Shown here: in pieces, positions 1 to 8,533 of the stretch
Position numbering within the stretch: position 1 is the first letter of the stretch
How the letters are laid out: each line of letters begins with the position of its first letter
Source of the DNA: an uncultured Campylobacter sp.
GTDB lineage: Bacteria; Campylobacterota; Campylobacteria; Campylobacterales; Campylobacteraceae
Direction: 5' to 3'
Assembly (NCBI RefSeq): GCF_938030145.1
Contig: NZ_CALHGM010000009.1
Location: forward strand, 62,001-126,000
Length of the DNA: 64,000 bases
The notes under the pieces: generated by a model
The model's database searches: none
What the model was told of the DNA's origin: nothing
The model's input: only the letters and a program-made list of their open reading frames with translations
Position numbers and translations under genes: made by a program

Positions 1-1062
1 CAAACCACTGCGCTTAGGCGCTTTCTTAGCGTCCTCGCAGCCGGCGCAATCGTAACTTTAATTAGAATTCTGCTAATAAGACTAAAACCTTTTTTAAACG
101 TAGCTTCGATGATGGAGGGACAAAATCCGCCGTTTTGGCAAAATTTAATCCACTCGGTTTTGCAGCTTGCAGCCATCGCCATGGGCGCACCGGTAGGCAG
201 TGAGGCTGCCCCGCGCGAGCTAGGTGGCTTGTTTGCGGCTAAAATTTGCCGCACCTTAAATATCGGCGGAGATGAGCTTCGGCTATTTGTCGCATGTGGC
301 GCGGGAGCGGGACTAGGTGCTGTATATAACGTCCCGTTAGCGGGCGCGCTTTTTAGCCTAGAAATTTTACTTAAAAGCTTCGATACTCGAGCGATTTTGT
401 GCGCCTTTGCCACTAGTGCGGTGGCTACAGCTACAGCGGAATTCGGAGCTTCAAAAGAAATTTATTACACAGTTTCGAACTTCGCCCCTACCCCGCAGAA
501 TTTACTCGCAGCAGCGTTAATCGGACTTGTCACGGGGGTCGCGGCGAAATACTTTCAAGACGCGGTGCGCTTGTGCGAAAAGCTGCGCATAAAAAGCCTT
601 AAAATCGCACTTACACTGCCGCTTGCGTTTTTACTTACCGCGGCGATCGGCGCATACGTACCAGAAATTTTAGGTAACGGGCGCTCCGCAGCGCAGTTTG
701 CTTTTAACTCCGCGTCCTTCAGCCCCTATTTGCTTGCGATCTTGCTTTGCAAGGCATTTTGCATTTTGATGATCTTTCGCTGCGGCGGATATGGCGGCAC
801 GCTAACGCCAAGCTTCGCGCTGGGCGCAGTTTTGGGGCTATGCGTTGGATTTGCGATCGGCGAAATTCTACCTATTAGCCTAAGCGCAGCGGGGGTTTGC
901 GGAGGGGCTGCCTTTTTAGCGATCAACCTAAACGCGCCGCTTTGCGCCTTCGCCCTAAGTGCAGGATTTTGCGGGCTAAATATCAACTCATATTCGGTCG
1001 TCGTTTTTAGCATCGTATGCGCCGTGATCGCTAGAAATTTACTGACGAAAAATTTAGCGTAG
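1..1062 (+). CDS. ClC-family chloride channel/antiporter (5' end outside window)
   Basis: The reading frame is open from base 1, so the gene starts upstream of the window; 353 codons plus a TAG stop are visible. This is the ClC fold, an inner-membrane chloride channel or H+/Cl- exchanger. A GSEAAPREL segment corresponds to the family's GxExP anion-selectivity loop, GAGAGLGAVYNVPLAG matches the following conserved helix, and GGYGGTLTPSFALGA matches the second pore loop (GGxxxPSLxxGA type). The rest is a series of Ala/Leu-rich membrane helices. No C-terminal CBS domains follow: the protein ends just after the last hydrophobic helix, as in short bacterial ClCs. The family call is secure, but transport mode and substrate (chloride or fluoride) cannot be decided from this part. 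Confidence 0.88.
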   Translation, partial: QTTALRRFLSVLAAGAIVTLIRILLIRLKPFLNVASMMEGQNPPFWQNLIHSVLQLAAIAMGAPVGSEAAPRELGGLFAAKICRTLNIGGDELRLFVACGAGAGLGAVYNVPLAGALFSLEILLKSFDTRAILCAFATSAVATATAEFGASKEIYYTVSNFAPTPQNLLAAALIGLVTGVAAKYFQDAVRLCEKLRIKSLKIALTLPLAFLLTAAIGAYVPEILGNGRSAAQFAFNSASFSPYLLAILLCKAFCILMIFRCGGYGGTLTPSFALGAVLGLCVGFAIGEILPISLSAAGVCGGAAFLAINLNAPLCAFALSAGFCGLNINSYSVVVFSIVCAVIARNLLTKNLA

Positions 1063-1185
1063 CCGCGGCGATGATGGTCCAAGAACCTGCCCCGTCAGCA
1101 TAGAGTGAGCGCCATAGGTCGCGCATCACTGGGCTAGGGCGGAGTCGTAAGGATATGCGCCTAAGCTGATCGTTGGTAAATTTAA

Positions 1186-1214
1186 GATAAAATTTCGCCA
1201 CTTTAACCAAAGGA
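1186..1214 (+). promoter_or_regulatory. Promoter -10 and RBS of the BON-LysM gene
   Basis: GATAAAAT at 1186-1193 is a plausible Campylobacter-type extended -10 element in AT-rich DNA. AAGGAG at about 1209-1214 is a strong ribosome binding site eight bases before the ATG at 1222. No -35 element is recognisable, which is normal for sigma70 promoters in this genus. Confidence 0.45.
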
Positions 1215-1221
1215 GAAAACA

Positions 1222-1644
1222 ATGGGTTTACTTTCATTCGTAGCCGAAGCAGGCAAGAAACTACTAGGTCTAGGCGATGACGCCAAGCACGTAAAAGACG
1301 AGATCGCCACCAATCTCAGCTCTACGCCGGTAGAGGGGCTAGAGGTCGAGGTACAGGGCGATACCGTCAAAATCAGCGGCAACGCCGATAAGGAAACTCT
1401 CGAAAAAGCAGCCCTCATCGCGGGCAACACCGCAGGCATTAAAAACGTGCAAATCGAGGGCATTCGAGAGGATAGCGCCGAGAACTACTACACCATCGCA
1501 AAGGGCGACAACCTCTCTAAAATCGCGAAGAAATTCTACGGCGACGCGAACAAATACAAGATTATTTTCGATGCCAACCGCGAGGTTATCAAGGACGCGA
1601 ATCTCATCTATCCGGGGCAGAAGATCAGAATTCCAAAAGCTTAA
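1222..1644 (+). CDS. BON-LysM protein, Kbp/YgaU family
   Basis: A 140-residue protein. The N-terminus (MGLLSFVAEAGKKL) is like E. coli Kbp (YgaU). A BON domain follows at about residues 30-80 (VEGLEVEVQGDTVKISGNA) and a LysM domain at about 88-138 (YYTIAKGDNLSKIAKKFYG ... IYPGQKIRIP). E. coli Kbp is a cytoplasmic K+-binding protein of 149 residues, so length and domain order match well. There is no signal peptide, so a cytoplasmic ion-sensing role is more likely than wall binding. The gene stands alone, with its own promoter and a hairpin terminator. A potassium-binding function is inferred from the family only. Confidence 0.9.
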   Translation: MGLLSFVAEAGKKLLGLGDDAKHVKDEIATNLSSTPVEGLEVEVQGDTVKISGNADKETLEKAALIAGNTAGIKNVQIEGIREDSAENYYTIAKGDNLSKIAKKFYGDANKYKIIFDANREVIKDANLIYPGQKIRIPKA

Positions 1645-1660
1645 GCTCGCTTTTGAATGC

Positions 1661-1690
1661 CGCGGCTTGATTTTGCAAGCCGCGAATTTT
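1661..1690 (+). terminator. Hairpin terminator after the BON-LysM gene
   Basis: CGCGGCTTG at 1661-1669 pairs perfectly with CAAGCCGCG at 1676-1684 over a six-base loop. It is followed by AATTTTACTTTT and lies 17 bases after the stop codon. Confidence 0.7.
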
Positions 1691-1866
1691 ACTTTTGCGA
1701 GCATTGCGCTGCGTTTATGCGAGCTGCGATTTTATAAGCCCGCGACGCAGCGCGATTTTACGAGCCGTACTGCGGTGGGTAATTTACTATCCGCCGCACC
1801 TGCGCGCTACCGCCCTATTTGAGAGCATATAAAACACTTTGAAATTCTATTTATAAAGAGCTAAAT

Positions 1867-2538
1867 TTGGATAAATTTAAAATCAGCACTACGCTAAAAA
1901 AGACCGAAACTAGGGATTACGACAAATATCCGATAATCATAAAAGACAACTCGATAGAGATGATTAGGCTATATCTGCCGATTGTATTCATCTTAGATGT
2001 GTTGTTGCATTTTGCACCATATAGGCCGCCACGTCCAGGAGAGTTAAATGAACGGCTAAAAGAGCTGGGAACCTGCTATATTAAATTTAAAAATTCCGCG
2101 ATAGAGTATTTTTCTACGAAGAAGAATTTGATCTTATTTGAGATAGAGCTATCAAACATAGCGGAGATTAAGCGAACCTTCGGGCCTTCCTCCGAATTTC
2201 AATCATCAATTCCTACAAAAAAACTTATACTTAGCATCATTATAATTTATTTTGTTTTGATGTCCGCCGTTTTTTACTTTAAAGGTTACGCTATCGCCCC
2301 ATTCGTAGTGCCGATAGCATTTGGGCTCAGCATACTCCCGCTACTGATTTTTAGATTAGTAAACGGGCTGGGGCTCGGACTGGATATGCTAAGCGGCGAT
2401 AGTTTGATTATCTTCGATAAGCATTTCATTATCGACGCCTCGATTTTAACGAGCAACGAATACAAGGAGCTAAAAACCTATTTTTTACTAAAAACGGGTA
2501 AAAATTTAGATAAAATCCAGCCGCAAATTTTTATATAA
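1867..2538 (+). CDS. Hypothetical membrane protein, family member 1
   Basis: A 223-residue protein from a TTG start; no better in-frame ATG lies nearby, and a short AAAGAG lies upstream. I do not recognise a named family. Visible: a polar N-terminus with RDYDKYPIII, one hydrophobic helix at about residues 36-52, a soluble segment with an ILFEIELSNIAEIKRTF strand pattern, a helical hairpin at about 118-170, and a C-terminal YKELKTYFLLKTGKNLDKI helix. The same plan and the RDYDKxP motif recur in the next gene at 2639, and a looser version occurs at 47882. The plan of membrane segments around a beta-rich stretch resembles small PH-like membrane proteins, but that is only a resemblance. Confidence 0.7.
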   Translation: MDKFKISTTLKKTETRDYDKYPIIIKDNSIEMIRLYLPIVFILDVLLHFAPYRPPRPGELNERLKELGTCYIKFKNSAIEYFSTKKNLILFEIELSNIAEIKRTFGPSSEFQSSIPTKKLILSIIIIYFVLMSAVFYFKGYAIAPFVVPIAFGLSILPLLIFRLVNGLGLGLDMLSGDSLIIFDKHFIIDASILTSNEYKELKTYFLLKTGKNLDKIQPQIFI

Positions 2539-2554
2539 ATCAAAGGAGTAAGTA

Positions 2555-2634
2555 ATGGCGACACAAAGTAAAAATAGATTAGGCTATGCGAAAAAACCAT
2601 TACGATAAATCAAAATTTCATAAAAAGAATGTAA
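2555..2634 (+). pseudogene. Frameshifted remnant of a third paralogue
   Basis: A good ribosome binding site (AAAGGAG at 2542-2548) precedes an ATG at 2555. The frame encodes MATQSKNRLGYAKKPLR and stops at 2606-2608. Reading on in the next frame from 2602 gives TINQNFIKRM before a stop at 2632-2634. Joined, KNRLGYAKKPL-TIN aligns with KPRDYDKEPLVIN of the downstream gene and with the TRDYDKYPIII of the upstream gene. The simplest reading is the start of a third family member that carries a one-base frameshift and has lost its remainder. A 17-codon leader peptide for the gene at 2639 is the alternative. Confidence 0.45.
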
Positions 2635-2638
2635 AGTA

Positions 2639-3340
2639 ATGGAAATTTCTAATAAGCAAAAACCCAGGGATTACGACAAAGAGCCGCTAGTCATAAACGG
2701 CTATGAAAAATTTTTTGCGATCGCTTGGTATTTGGTATTGTTATTTTCAGTCTTAACGATAGCTATAATAGAGGATTTTATGGAATGTGGATCTTTATGT
2801 TCACCAAAAGGCGTAGTTATGAATTTGGTAATGTTAGGAATTCTTATTGCGATATGTATCTTTAAGTTAATTCGTAGCAAGCAACAAATAAGGTTTACGG
2901 ATAGATATATAGGATTTATCGAAAACGGCGTCGTTAAGAGATTTTGTAAAGTAGAATTTGACGAACTGCGAAGGAGCTTTTCGATTGACGTATTTATTAG
3001 CTCAGAAATTTTGCAGTATATCTGCAATTTATCTCTTATGATAATGGGGCTCATAGCTTTAAAATGGGAGCTTTTGAAGATAATATTTTTTATCTACCTA
3101 TGGGGATTTTTCTTAAATTTTATATTTTATCTATCAATGAATAAAAACCTCAAAGGCTTTAGAGCTATGCCGTTTATAAGGGTCGCCGAACCTACGACCA
3201 ACCCCGGATATCACAATATTTTACCAAGATATTATCTTATCTATATCTACAACGATAAAATTTACAACGATATCAAAGAGTATTTTTTGCAGAAAAATAT
3301 AAATATCGACTACATCAAAAAGAATTATCTGTTTGCCTAA
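2639..3340 (+). CDS. Hypothetical membrane protein, family member 2
   Basis: A 233-residue protein from ATG, paralogous to the gene at 1867. It shares the N-terminal PRDYDKEPLVI motif, a first membrane region (here two helices, about residues 20-75), a central soluble stretch (RFTDRYIGFIENGVVKRFCKVEFDEL), a second helical hairpin at about 125-165, and a C-terminal IKEYFLQKNINIDYIKK helix. The ribosome binding site is weak (GTAAAG), unlike the strong one in front of the broken copy at 2555, which suggests translational read-in from that remnant. Function unknown. The local sequence is richer in A/T than the core genes around it. Confidence 0.72.
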   Translation: MEISNKQKPRDYDKEPLVINGYEKFFAIAWYLVLLFSVLTIAIIEDFMECGSLCSPKGVVMNLVMLGILIAICIFKLIRSKQQIRFTDRYIGFIENGVVKRFCKVEFDELRRSFSIDVFISSEILQYICNLSLMIMGLIALKWELLKIIFFIYLWGFFLNFIFYLSMNKNLKGFRAMPFIRVAEPTTNPGYHNILPRYYLIYIYNDKIYNDIKEYFLQKNINIDYIKKNYLFA

Positions 3341-3428
3341 AATCATAAAGCTGCAAGTATAAGCCTAGACGATCGACGCTCGGTTTGCCGCAAAAATCTA
3401 TAAATTTTATCTAGCCGAACTCGCTCGT

Positions 3429-4487
3429 CTAAATCCAAATCCTCACATTCAGTTTTAAAATTTTAACGATACTCAAAAAGCTTAAAATTTCGCTCTTTAT
3501 CTCGCTTGCGGGGTCGCGGCGCAGCACGCTTTCATAGACGCTAGGCTCGAAATTATCGCGCCTAGTGTGCACAAAAACATGGATCCGCCGCTCTCTGATG
3601 CTCGCCCAGATCTGCGCTCCCATCGCATCGCCCACCGCCAAAAATCGCTCCATAAATGCAGGGGTTAGCACGTACATCGCGTTTTGCGGCTCGTCGCTAA
3701 GCACCTTGTAGCGCGCGGCAAACTCCACGTTATCCATCGCGACGGGCCTTAGACCTACGTGCTGCTTACTTTGTATCTCGCGCGGATAGATGAAAACGGG
3801 CGCGATGATGCGCTTGTTAAATTCTGCTACGAAAAACGCCCCGATAAGCTCGTGCTGCAAATTTTGATGAAAAAAGCTCACGTCGCTAAATTCAAAGCTC
3901 ACCCCCTGCCACGCGCCGCCCACGCGGTCGTTGCCGCGCAGATTTTCGATGAACTCGAACAGATCGCTCTGCACCACGCGCCAAAACGGCACGCTGCCGT
4001 AGGAGACGTATTCGTAGCCGAGCTCGCGCACGAAAGGCGCCAGATAGTGCTGCTTGTAACTTTGGCGGTATCGCCCGGTAAAGATATCTTGCGCGCTTCT
4101 TACGCCGAGCGCATAAAGCCGCGCCGCTAGCCACACCGCAAGCGCAAGCGCAGCCAAGCCTATCAGCGCCTGCGGCAAGGCTGCGGAGTATTTGAAGATC
4201 AAAAACGAGATCGCTACCGCGCCAAATTTCAAAATATTTTCCGTGCCGATGAGATCCTTTTGCCAGCCGTTTAGATGCACCTCGCGCAGGCTCACGGCAA
4301 GCGAGGCGACCGCCAGCAGCATAAGCAGTGTCGCGCTAAAACTCTGCGCGCCTTGCCTGCGCACGAAATACGCGATGACGCCGAATACCGCAAACAGCGC
4401 CACCGTGCTTATGACGGCTACGAGCTTTAGCTGCTCGACGTGCTTTTTGGCGTCCAGTCGCAGGCGCTCCAAATCGTAAATAGTCAA
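3429..4487 (-). CDS. DUF3137 domain membrane protein
   Basis: About 352 residues from the preferred TTG at 4487, which has AAAAGG seven bases upstream; a TTG ten codons further up (4517) has no ribosome binding site. Two pairs of hydrophobic helices occupy roughly residues 25-125. They are followed by a soluble C-terminal domain with GGAWQGVSFEFSDVSF and FFVAEFNKRI, matching the DUF3137 pattern (specific-surface beta segment, then FxVADFNK). DUF3137 proteins are often found near LemA genes, as is loosely the case here, but have no established biochemical role. Transcribed alone, convergent with the paralogous pair upstream. Confidence 0.75.
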   Translation of the reverse strand: MTIYDLERLRLDAKKHVEQLKLVAVISTVALFAVFGVIAYFVRRQGAQSFSATLLMLLAVASLAVSLREVHLNGWQKDLIGTENILKFGAVAISFLIFKYSAALPQALIGLAALALAVWLAARLYALGVRSAQDIFTGRYRQSYKQHYLAPFVRELGYEYVSYGSVPFWRVVQSDLFEFIENLRGNDRVGGAWQGVSFEFSDVSFFHQNLQHELIGAFFVAEFNKRIIAPVFIYPREIQSKQHVGLRPVAMDNVEFAARYKVLSDEPQNAMYVLTPAFMERFLAVGDAMGAQIWASIRERRIHVFVHTRRDNFEPSVYESVLRRDPASEIKSEILSFLSIVKILKLNVRIWI

Positions 4488-4607
4488 AATTTCGCCTTTT
4501 TTAAAATTTGTCCGCAATTTTAGCGAAATTCTAGGAATTTTAGAATTTTAAATTTCTCTATTTTCTAGCAAGGTTAAATTTTATTAGGAATTTCACGCGG
4601 TGGCTTA

Positions 4608-5690
4608 AATTTAAGGATAAATTTAAAACTCTAAGTTTAAAATTTCGCCGTAGCGGGCGGAGCGCACGGAAATGAAATTTCGTATAAAAGCGGCGCCGAA
4701 TTTCAGCGCGCGGAAGCAAAATTTAAAGCGCAATTTAAAGTAAAATTCTGCGCGCAAGCAAACTCCCGCAAATCAAATCATCGGAGCAAAAATGAGATAT
4801 ATTTTCGGGCCCGTAACCTCGCGTAGGTTCGGGCGCAGCCTCGGCATCGATCTGAGCCCGCAGCGCAAGCAGTGCAACTTCAACTGCGTCTATTGCGAGC
4901 TGGGCGCGGGCAAGCCGGTAAGCGCGATGAGCGAGCCCTGTGAGATCGGCCCGGTCATCGCCGAGCTGAAAACTGCGCTGCAAAGCCACGCGGGCATTGA
5001 TGTCATCACGATCACGGCAAACGGCGAGCCCACGCTGCATCCGCGCTTCGCAGAGCTAGTGGATGCGCTAAAAGCGCTGCACCTGCCACAGAAGCTGCTC
5101 GTTTTGTCAAACGGCTCACTCGTGCGCGAAAACAGCGCGGCGCTAGCGAAGCTTGATATCTGCAAATTTTCGCTAGATAGCGTGCTTGCAAAAAGCTTTC
5201 GCAAGGTGGACGGCCCGCACGCAGGCATTAGCACCGAGGATATCGTAAGCGCGATCGCGGATTTTGCGCGCGAGTTTCGCGGCGAGCTTGATATCGAAAT
5301 CCTAGTCGTGCGCGGGCTAAATGACACGCAAGAGGATTTTGTGGCGCTGAATGCCGCTTTAGCTCGCATCAATCCGCACCGCGTAGATATTGGCACTATA
5401 GATCGCCCGCCCGCATACCGCGCAGAGGGGGTGAGCGAGGCGCAGCTGCGCTATCTGGCTACTTTCATCGAAAATCAAAACGTAAATATAATCGCCGCAC
5501 CCAAATACGCAAGCGAGCGGCTGAGCTTTAGCGAGGACGAGATATTGCATACTTTAGCACGTCGTCCACAGCGCACTAGCGACGTGGAAGCGATGTTTGA
5601 TGAAGCGAGCGCGCAGCTTTTAAAGCGTCTTGTGGATGCGGGTAAGGTTGTTTTCAGAGACGGCTACTATGAAATCGCCAAGAAATAGCG
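4608..5690 (+). repeat. Direct repeat copy 1: radical SAM gene with its upstream region
   Basis: From about 4608 the sequence matches 15728 onward at high identity: roughly 180 bases of non-coding DNA, then the whole radical SAM gene up to its last codons. The two copies lie 11.1 kb apart in the same orientation. Boundaries were estimated by eye. Confidence 0.85.
4792..5688 (+). CDS. Radical SAM protein, COG0731-like (copy 1)
   Basis: A 298-residue protein. The 4Fe-4S cluster motif is CNFNCVYC (C-x3-C-x2-C) at about residues 32-39, followed by an ITANGEPTLHP segment typical of the SAM-binding Gly-rich strand. The opening YIFGPVTSRRFGRSLGIDL and overall length match the COG0731 group (wyosine-synthetase-like radical SAM proteins), which is common in Campylobacterota and has no proven substrate in bacteria. 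The C-terminal part (LARRPQRTSDVEAMF) looks like a winged-helix segment. GGAGCAAAA precedes the ATG. A second copy at 15909 differs at about 16 of 298 residues. This copy has Ala/Gly where the other has Pro/Asn around residue 67. Confidence 0.88.
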   Translation: MRYIFGPVTSRRFGRSLGIDLSPQRKQCNFNCVYCELGAGKPVSAMSEPCEIGPVIAELKTALQSHAGIDVITITANGEPTLHPRFAELVDALKALHLPQKLLVLSNGSLVRENSAALAKLDICKFSLDSVLAKSFRKVDGPHAGISTEDIVSAIADFAREFRGELDIEILVVRGLNDTQEDFVALNAALARINPHRVDIGTIDRPPAYRAEGVSEAQLRYLATFIENQNVNIIAAPKYASERLSFSEDEILHTLARRPQRTSDVEAMFDEASAQLLKRLVDAGKVVFRDGYYEIAKK

Positions 5691-5769
5691 GCGGAATTGC
5701 GAGGTAGAATTTCGTTTCGTAATTTAATGGCAAAATTTTATCGAGATTTCGCAGGTGTAATTTTCGTCC

Positions 5770-6042
5770 AAATTTGCCGACAAAGTGGTGCGCCTAAGAC
5801 ACGGCAAACTCGATCGAATAGAACTTTTGGATCAAAGCACGATGAAGCACAATCTCGGCTCGCAAGATAAAATTTCAGATCGTAATCCAAACAAAAGCGC
5901 TTCGCAAAGCTCTAACGCCGAAGCTGCGAGCGAGCAAAATCCCGCTTCGCAAAATTTGGGTGGCGAAGATCAGAGTGCCGAAAATTCTAACGGCGAAAAT
6001 CAAGGTGCCAAAAATTCGGGTGCGCAAAATTCCGATGCGTAA
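5770..6042 (+). pseudogene. 3' fragment of ABC transporter ATPase gene
   Basis: The frame reads KFADKVVRLRHGKLDRIEL and continues to an SxN-rich tail (SAENSNGENQGAKNSG), ending at a TAA at 6040-6042. It corresponds to the last 90 or so residues of the complete ATPase encoded at 20346-21233. Walker A, signature and Walker B motifs are absent, so the fragment cannot be an active ATPase. The tail differs from the parent by small in-frame insertions and deletions, showing that this low-complexity region evolves by repeat slippage. Confidence 0.85.
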
Positions 6043-6250
6043 AATTTAGCTCGCATGATGAAAAATAAAGCTACGTTAAAATTTAAAAATTTCACCGCCC
6101 GCCCGCGCTCTTTTTGGGTTCATTTGCAGTTTGCGCAAGCAGGCGCGGCTCTTTGCTGCGCACGTCCCGCCGAAGCTGCTTGCCTCGAAAGATCAAGCAC
6201 CGTTGCAAAACCGAGCGGAGTGGGTAAAAATTTTAAAAGTCTAAATTTTA
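5770..6250 (+). repeat. Truncated duplicate of the P19-locus segment (ATPase 3' end plus downstream DNA)
   Basis: From 5770 to about 6250 the plus strand matches the minus strand of 20636-20139. It covers the last third of the ABC ATPase gene, the spacer, and most of the small ORF that follows. Homology begins abruptly at AAATTTGCCGAC and fades in AT-rich sequence near 6250. There is no insertion sequence at either edge. Confidence 0.85.
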
Positions 6251-6312
6251 AAATCGCACAGGCTCTCTCGCCGCATAAATTTCGGAGTCGCTTTTGCACG
6301 TTTAAATTTTAA
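6055..6312 (+). other. Duplicated open frame after the ATPase fragment, doubtful coding
   Basis: An 85-codon frame that matches the frame at 19962-20333 (minus) over its first 60 residues or so (MMKNxATLKFKNFTARPRSF), with substitutions spread over all codon positions. The parental counterpart overlaps a thioredoxin gene; this one leads nowhere and ends in AT-rich DNA. It is listed because it is open in both copies, but the evidence for translation is weak. Confidence 0.25.
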
Positions 6313-6347
6313 AATCGCACGGAGGTAAATTTAATCCGAATAAAGCG

Positions 6348-8441
6348 TTATTCCGTGATTTTGGTGGGCTCACCGAAAAGCCTATTCATCTCGGAGATCA
6401 AAATTTCCTTGCCGTCCTGCGCGCCGTTTGCGAGCTCGGCGAGACCAGCCTTGGCGGCGCGCACGCTCTTACTCGTATCGCGGGGCTTTGCGGCGTAGTT
6501 TTGCGGATCAGTGGATCTTAACAGATCATCCTTGGGCGGCTGTTTTTCGCCCTCGCCGCTAGCGCCGTTTTTTTTCGGTTTTGCCGCTTTCGGCACGAAA
6601 TTTTCTTCGTAATTTTCGCTGTCGTTTGAAATTTCATCCTGCTCTGAGTTTGCGGTCCTGCTCGCGCCCAAGTCAGAATTTTGCGCGCCGCTCGTCGTAC
6701 CGCTAGAATTTTCAAGCGGTCTTTCTGTGCTACTTGTAGCGCTCTTTGCTTTGCCTTTTTCTACGCTATCTTTGCTGCTTGGGGCGGAGTTTTCCGCGCC
6801 GCTCGGCGCAAAATTTTCTTGCTTATGCGGCGCGCTTTGCTCGATCTTGATGGCCGCGCTCTCGCCGAAAAGTGATTTTAGCACGCTGTTGATCGCTCGC
6901 GAGCCCTTGCGCAGGTATTCTCTATCCTGCCCCTGCGCGCGCGAGAGCAGATACAGCGTGCCGCGCTCGAACTTTAAAAATTCCACGCACTTGCTAAATT
7001 TCTCGCCCAGATCATAATCGCGGTCGTAAATTTTGGCTAAAAAATTCTCGTAAATTTCATTTTGAGCGCCCGTTTGGACGGAAGAGTTAGAATTTTGCGC
7101 CTGCGCCGCCACGCCAGGTTTGATCTCGCCGCCTGCGTCAAGGTTCTGTTTCACTGCACCGCTGGCACCGGAGTTTTGTGCCGTGTTTGCGGGACGTTTC
7201 GCGCTTGTCGTAAAGCTAGGCACGCCGCTTGTCGCGCTACTCTGGCCGCTCGGTGAAAAAGTAGCGCCGCCCGGCTCGCTATTTGGCGAAAAATTCGCGC
7301 TTTGGTTGGAATTTGACCTAAAATTCGGCGCGGAGCTTTGCGCGTTTAAATTAGGCGCCGAAGCGGAAGGATAGCCCTCGCCTTGATCCAGGGATCTTCC
7401 GACCTCTATGAGCTCGTCGATTTCGCGCAGATTTACCGCCTCCATCATCATAAAAATCATCATAGAAATTGCGTAGGTGTTGTCGGGGCTGATGGCGAGC
7501 ATGCTCTTGGCGCCCGCTAAAATGCGGAAAAACCGCTCATACATCAGCAGGCTAAATTTCGCGTCGCGGCGCAGGAATTTATCCTTTAAATTTGCGATCA
7601 TCTCGTCGATTATCGTCTCGGCGTTGTAGTTTTCGACCTCTTTGATGATCTCGATCGCGCCCGCGCGGTCTTGGCGCAGCACGACGTCTAAAATTTCGCC
7701 TATTTTGGCGGGATCGAGCAGGCCAAGCATATCGGCGATCGCGCGCTGCGTGATTCCTTCGCGGCTAAAGATAATCGCCTGATCGAGGAGCGTGAGCGTG
7801 TCTCGTAGCGAGCCCGAGCCGCTGCGTGCTAGAATTTCGAGCGCGCCCTCTTCGTAAGCGATCTTTTCGGTTTTTAAAATTTGCTCTAGGTGCGCCACGA
7901 CGGCGCTTTTTGCGATCGGTTTAAAGCGAAAGTGCTGCGTGCGCGATAGCACCGTGACGGGAAGCTTGAGCGGATCGGTAGTCGCAAGGATAAATTTTAC
8001 ATAGCTAGGCGGCTCCTCAAGCGTCTTTAAAAGCGCATTGGAGGCCTCTTTGGTGAGCATATGCACCTCGTCGATGATGAAAATTTTAAAGCGCGCGCTT
8101 GCGGGATGATACTTCGTCTGCTCGATGAGCTCGCGGATATCGTCGATCTTGCGGTGGCTGGCGGCGTCCATCTCGATGATGTCGATGTGGCGCCCCTCGT
8201 TTGCCATTACGCAGTTATCGCAGACCTCGCACGGCTTACCGGTAGGACCCTTGTCGCATAAAAGCGCTTTGGCAAAAATCCTAGCCGTCGAAGTTTTACC
8301 GCTGCCGCGAAGTCCGCTGAAAAGATATGCGTGGCTCAGCCTGCCCGAATCCAGCGCGTGCGCGAGGCTTTTGGCGACGGCATCTTGACCGATGAGCTGC
8401 TCAAAGCTTTTGGGTCTGTATTTTAAAGCGAGTGCTTGCAA
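6348..8441 (-). CDS. dnaX: DNA polymerase III subunits gamma/tau
   Basis: The start is the TTG at 8439-8441, preceded by AAAGGAG, giving MQALALKYRPKSF as in other Campylobacter DnaX; 697 residues. It is the clamp-loader ATPase. Walker A is GLRGSGKT at 43-50, the zinc-binding cysteines are C62, C71, C74 and C77, Walker B is DEVH near 117, and a sensor motif LSRTQHF follows. After the AAA+ and collar domains (to about residue 350) comes a long Ser/Asn/Ala-rich linker. There are then a short ordered block (NEIYENFLAKIYDRDYDLGEKF, about 460-540), a second low-complexity stretch, and a conserved C-terminal tip. The protein is longer than usual for the genus because of the linkers. Divergent from the lipoprotein gene at 8534. 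Confidence 0.96.
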   Translation of the reverse strand: MQALALKYRPKSFEQLIGQDAVAKSLAHALDSGRLSHAYLFSGLRGSGKTSTARIFAKALLCDKGPTGKPCEVCDNCVMANEGRHIDIIEMDAASHRKIDDIRELIEQTKYHPASARFKIFIIDEVHMLTKEASNALLKTLEEPPSYVKFILATTDPLKLPVTVLSRTQHFRFKPIAKSAVVAHLEQILKTEKIAYEEGALEILARSGSGSLRDTLTLLDQAIIFSREGITQRAIADMLGLLDPAKIGEILDVVLRQDRAGAIEIIKEVENYNAETIIDEMIANLKDKFLRRDAKFSLLMYERFFRILAGAKSMLAISPDNTYAISMMIFMMMEAVNLREIDELIEVGRSLDQGEGYPSASAPNLNAQSSAPNFRSNSNQSANFSPNSEPGGATFSPSGQSSATSGVPSFTTSAKRPANTAQNSGASGAVKQNLDAGGEIKPGVAAQAQNSNSSVQTGAQNEIYENFLAKIYDRDYDLGEKFSKCVEFLKFERGTLYLLSRAQGQDREYLRKGSRAINSVLKSLFGESAAIKIEQSAPHKQENFAPSGAENSAPSSKDSVEKGKAKSATSSTERPLENSSGTTSGAQNSDLGASRTANSEQDEISNDSENYEENFVPKAAKPKKNGASGEGEKQPPKDDLLRSTDPQNYAAKPRDTSKSVRAAKAGLAELANGAQDGKEILISEMNRLFGEPTKITE

Positions 8442-8462
8442 AATTTCTCCTTTGATCTTGCA

Positions 8463-8505
8463 ATGATACAAAAAAATCTATAAATTTTAAATTTAGTGCT
8501 ACAAT
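8463..8505. promoter_or_regulatory. Divergent promoters of dnaX and the YajG-like gene
   Basis: The 92-base gap carries TACAAT at 8500-8505 on the plus strand, 28 bases before the lipoprotein ATG, and TATCAT at 8468-8463 on the minus strand, about 22 bases before the dnaX TTG. Both sit in AT-rich DNA as expected for Campylobacter -10 elements. Confidence 0.4.
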
Positions 8506-8533
8506 GCGCCCGAATTTCAGAAAAAGGATCAAA

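Noticed and set aside
1571..1822. 83-codon frame overlapping the end of the BON-LysM gene
   Set aside because: Runs through the terminator hairpin, has no start signal and no recognisable product.
6568..6575. Run of eight A in dnaX (minus strand), a possible slippage site for making the gamma form
   Set aside because: It lies near residue 630 of 697, far downstream of where a gamma subunit would end, and no stem-loop or Shine-Dalgarno-like stimulator is next to it.
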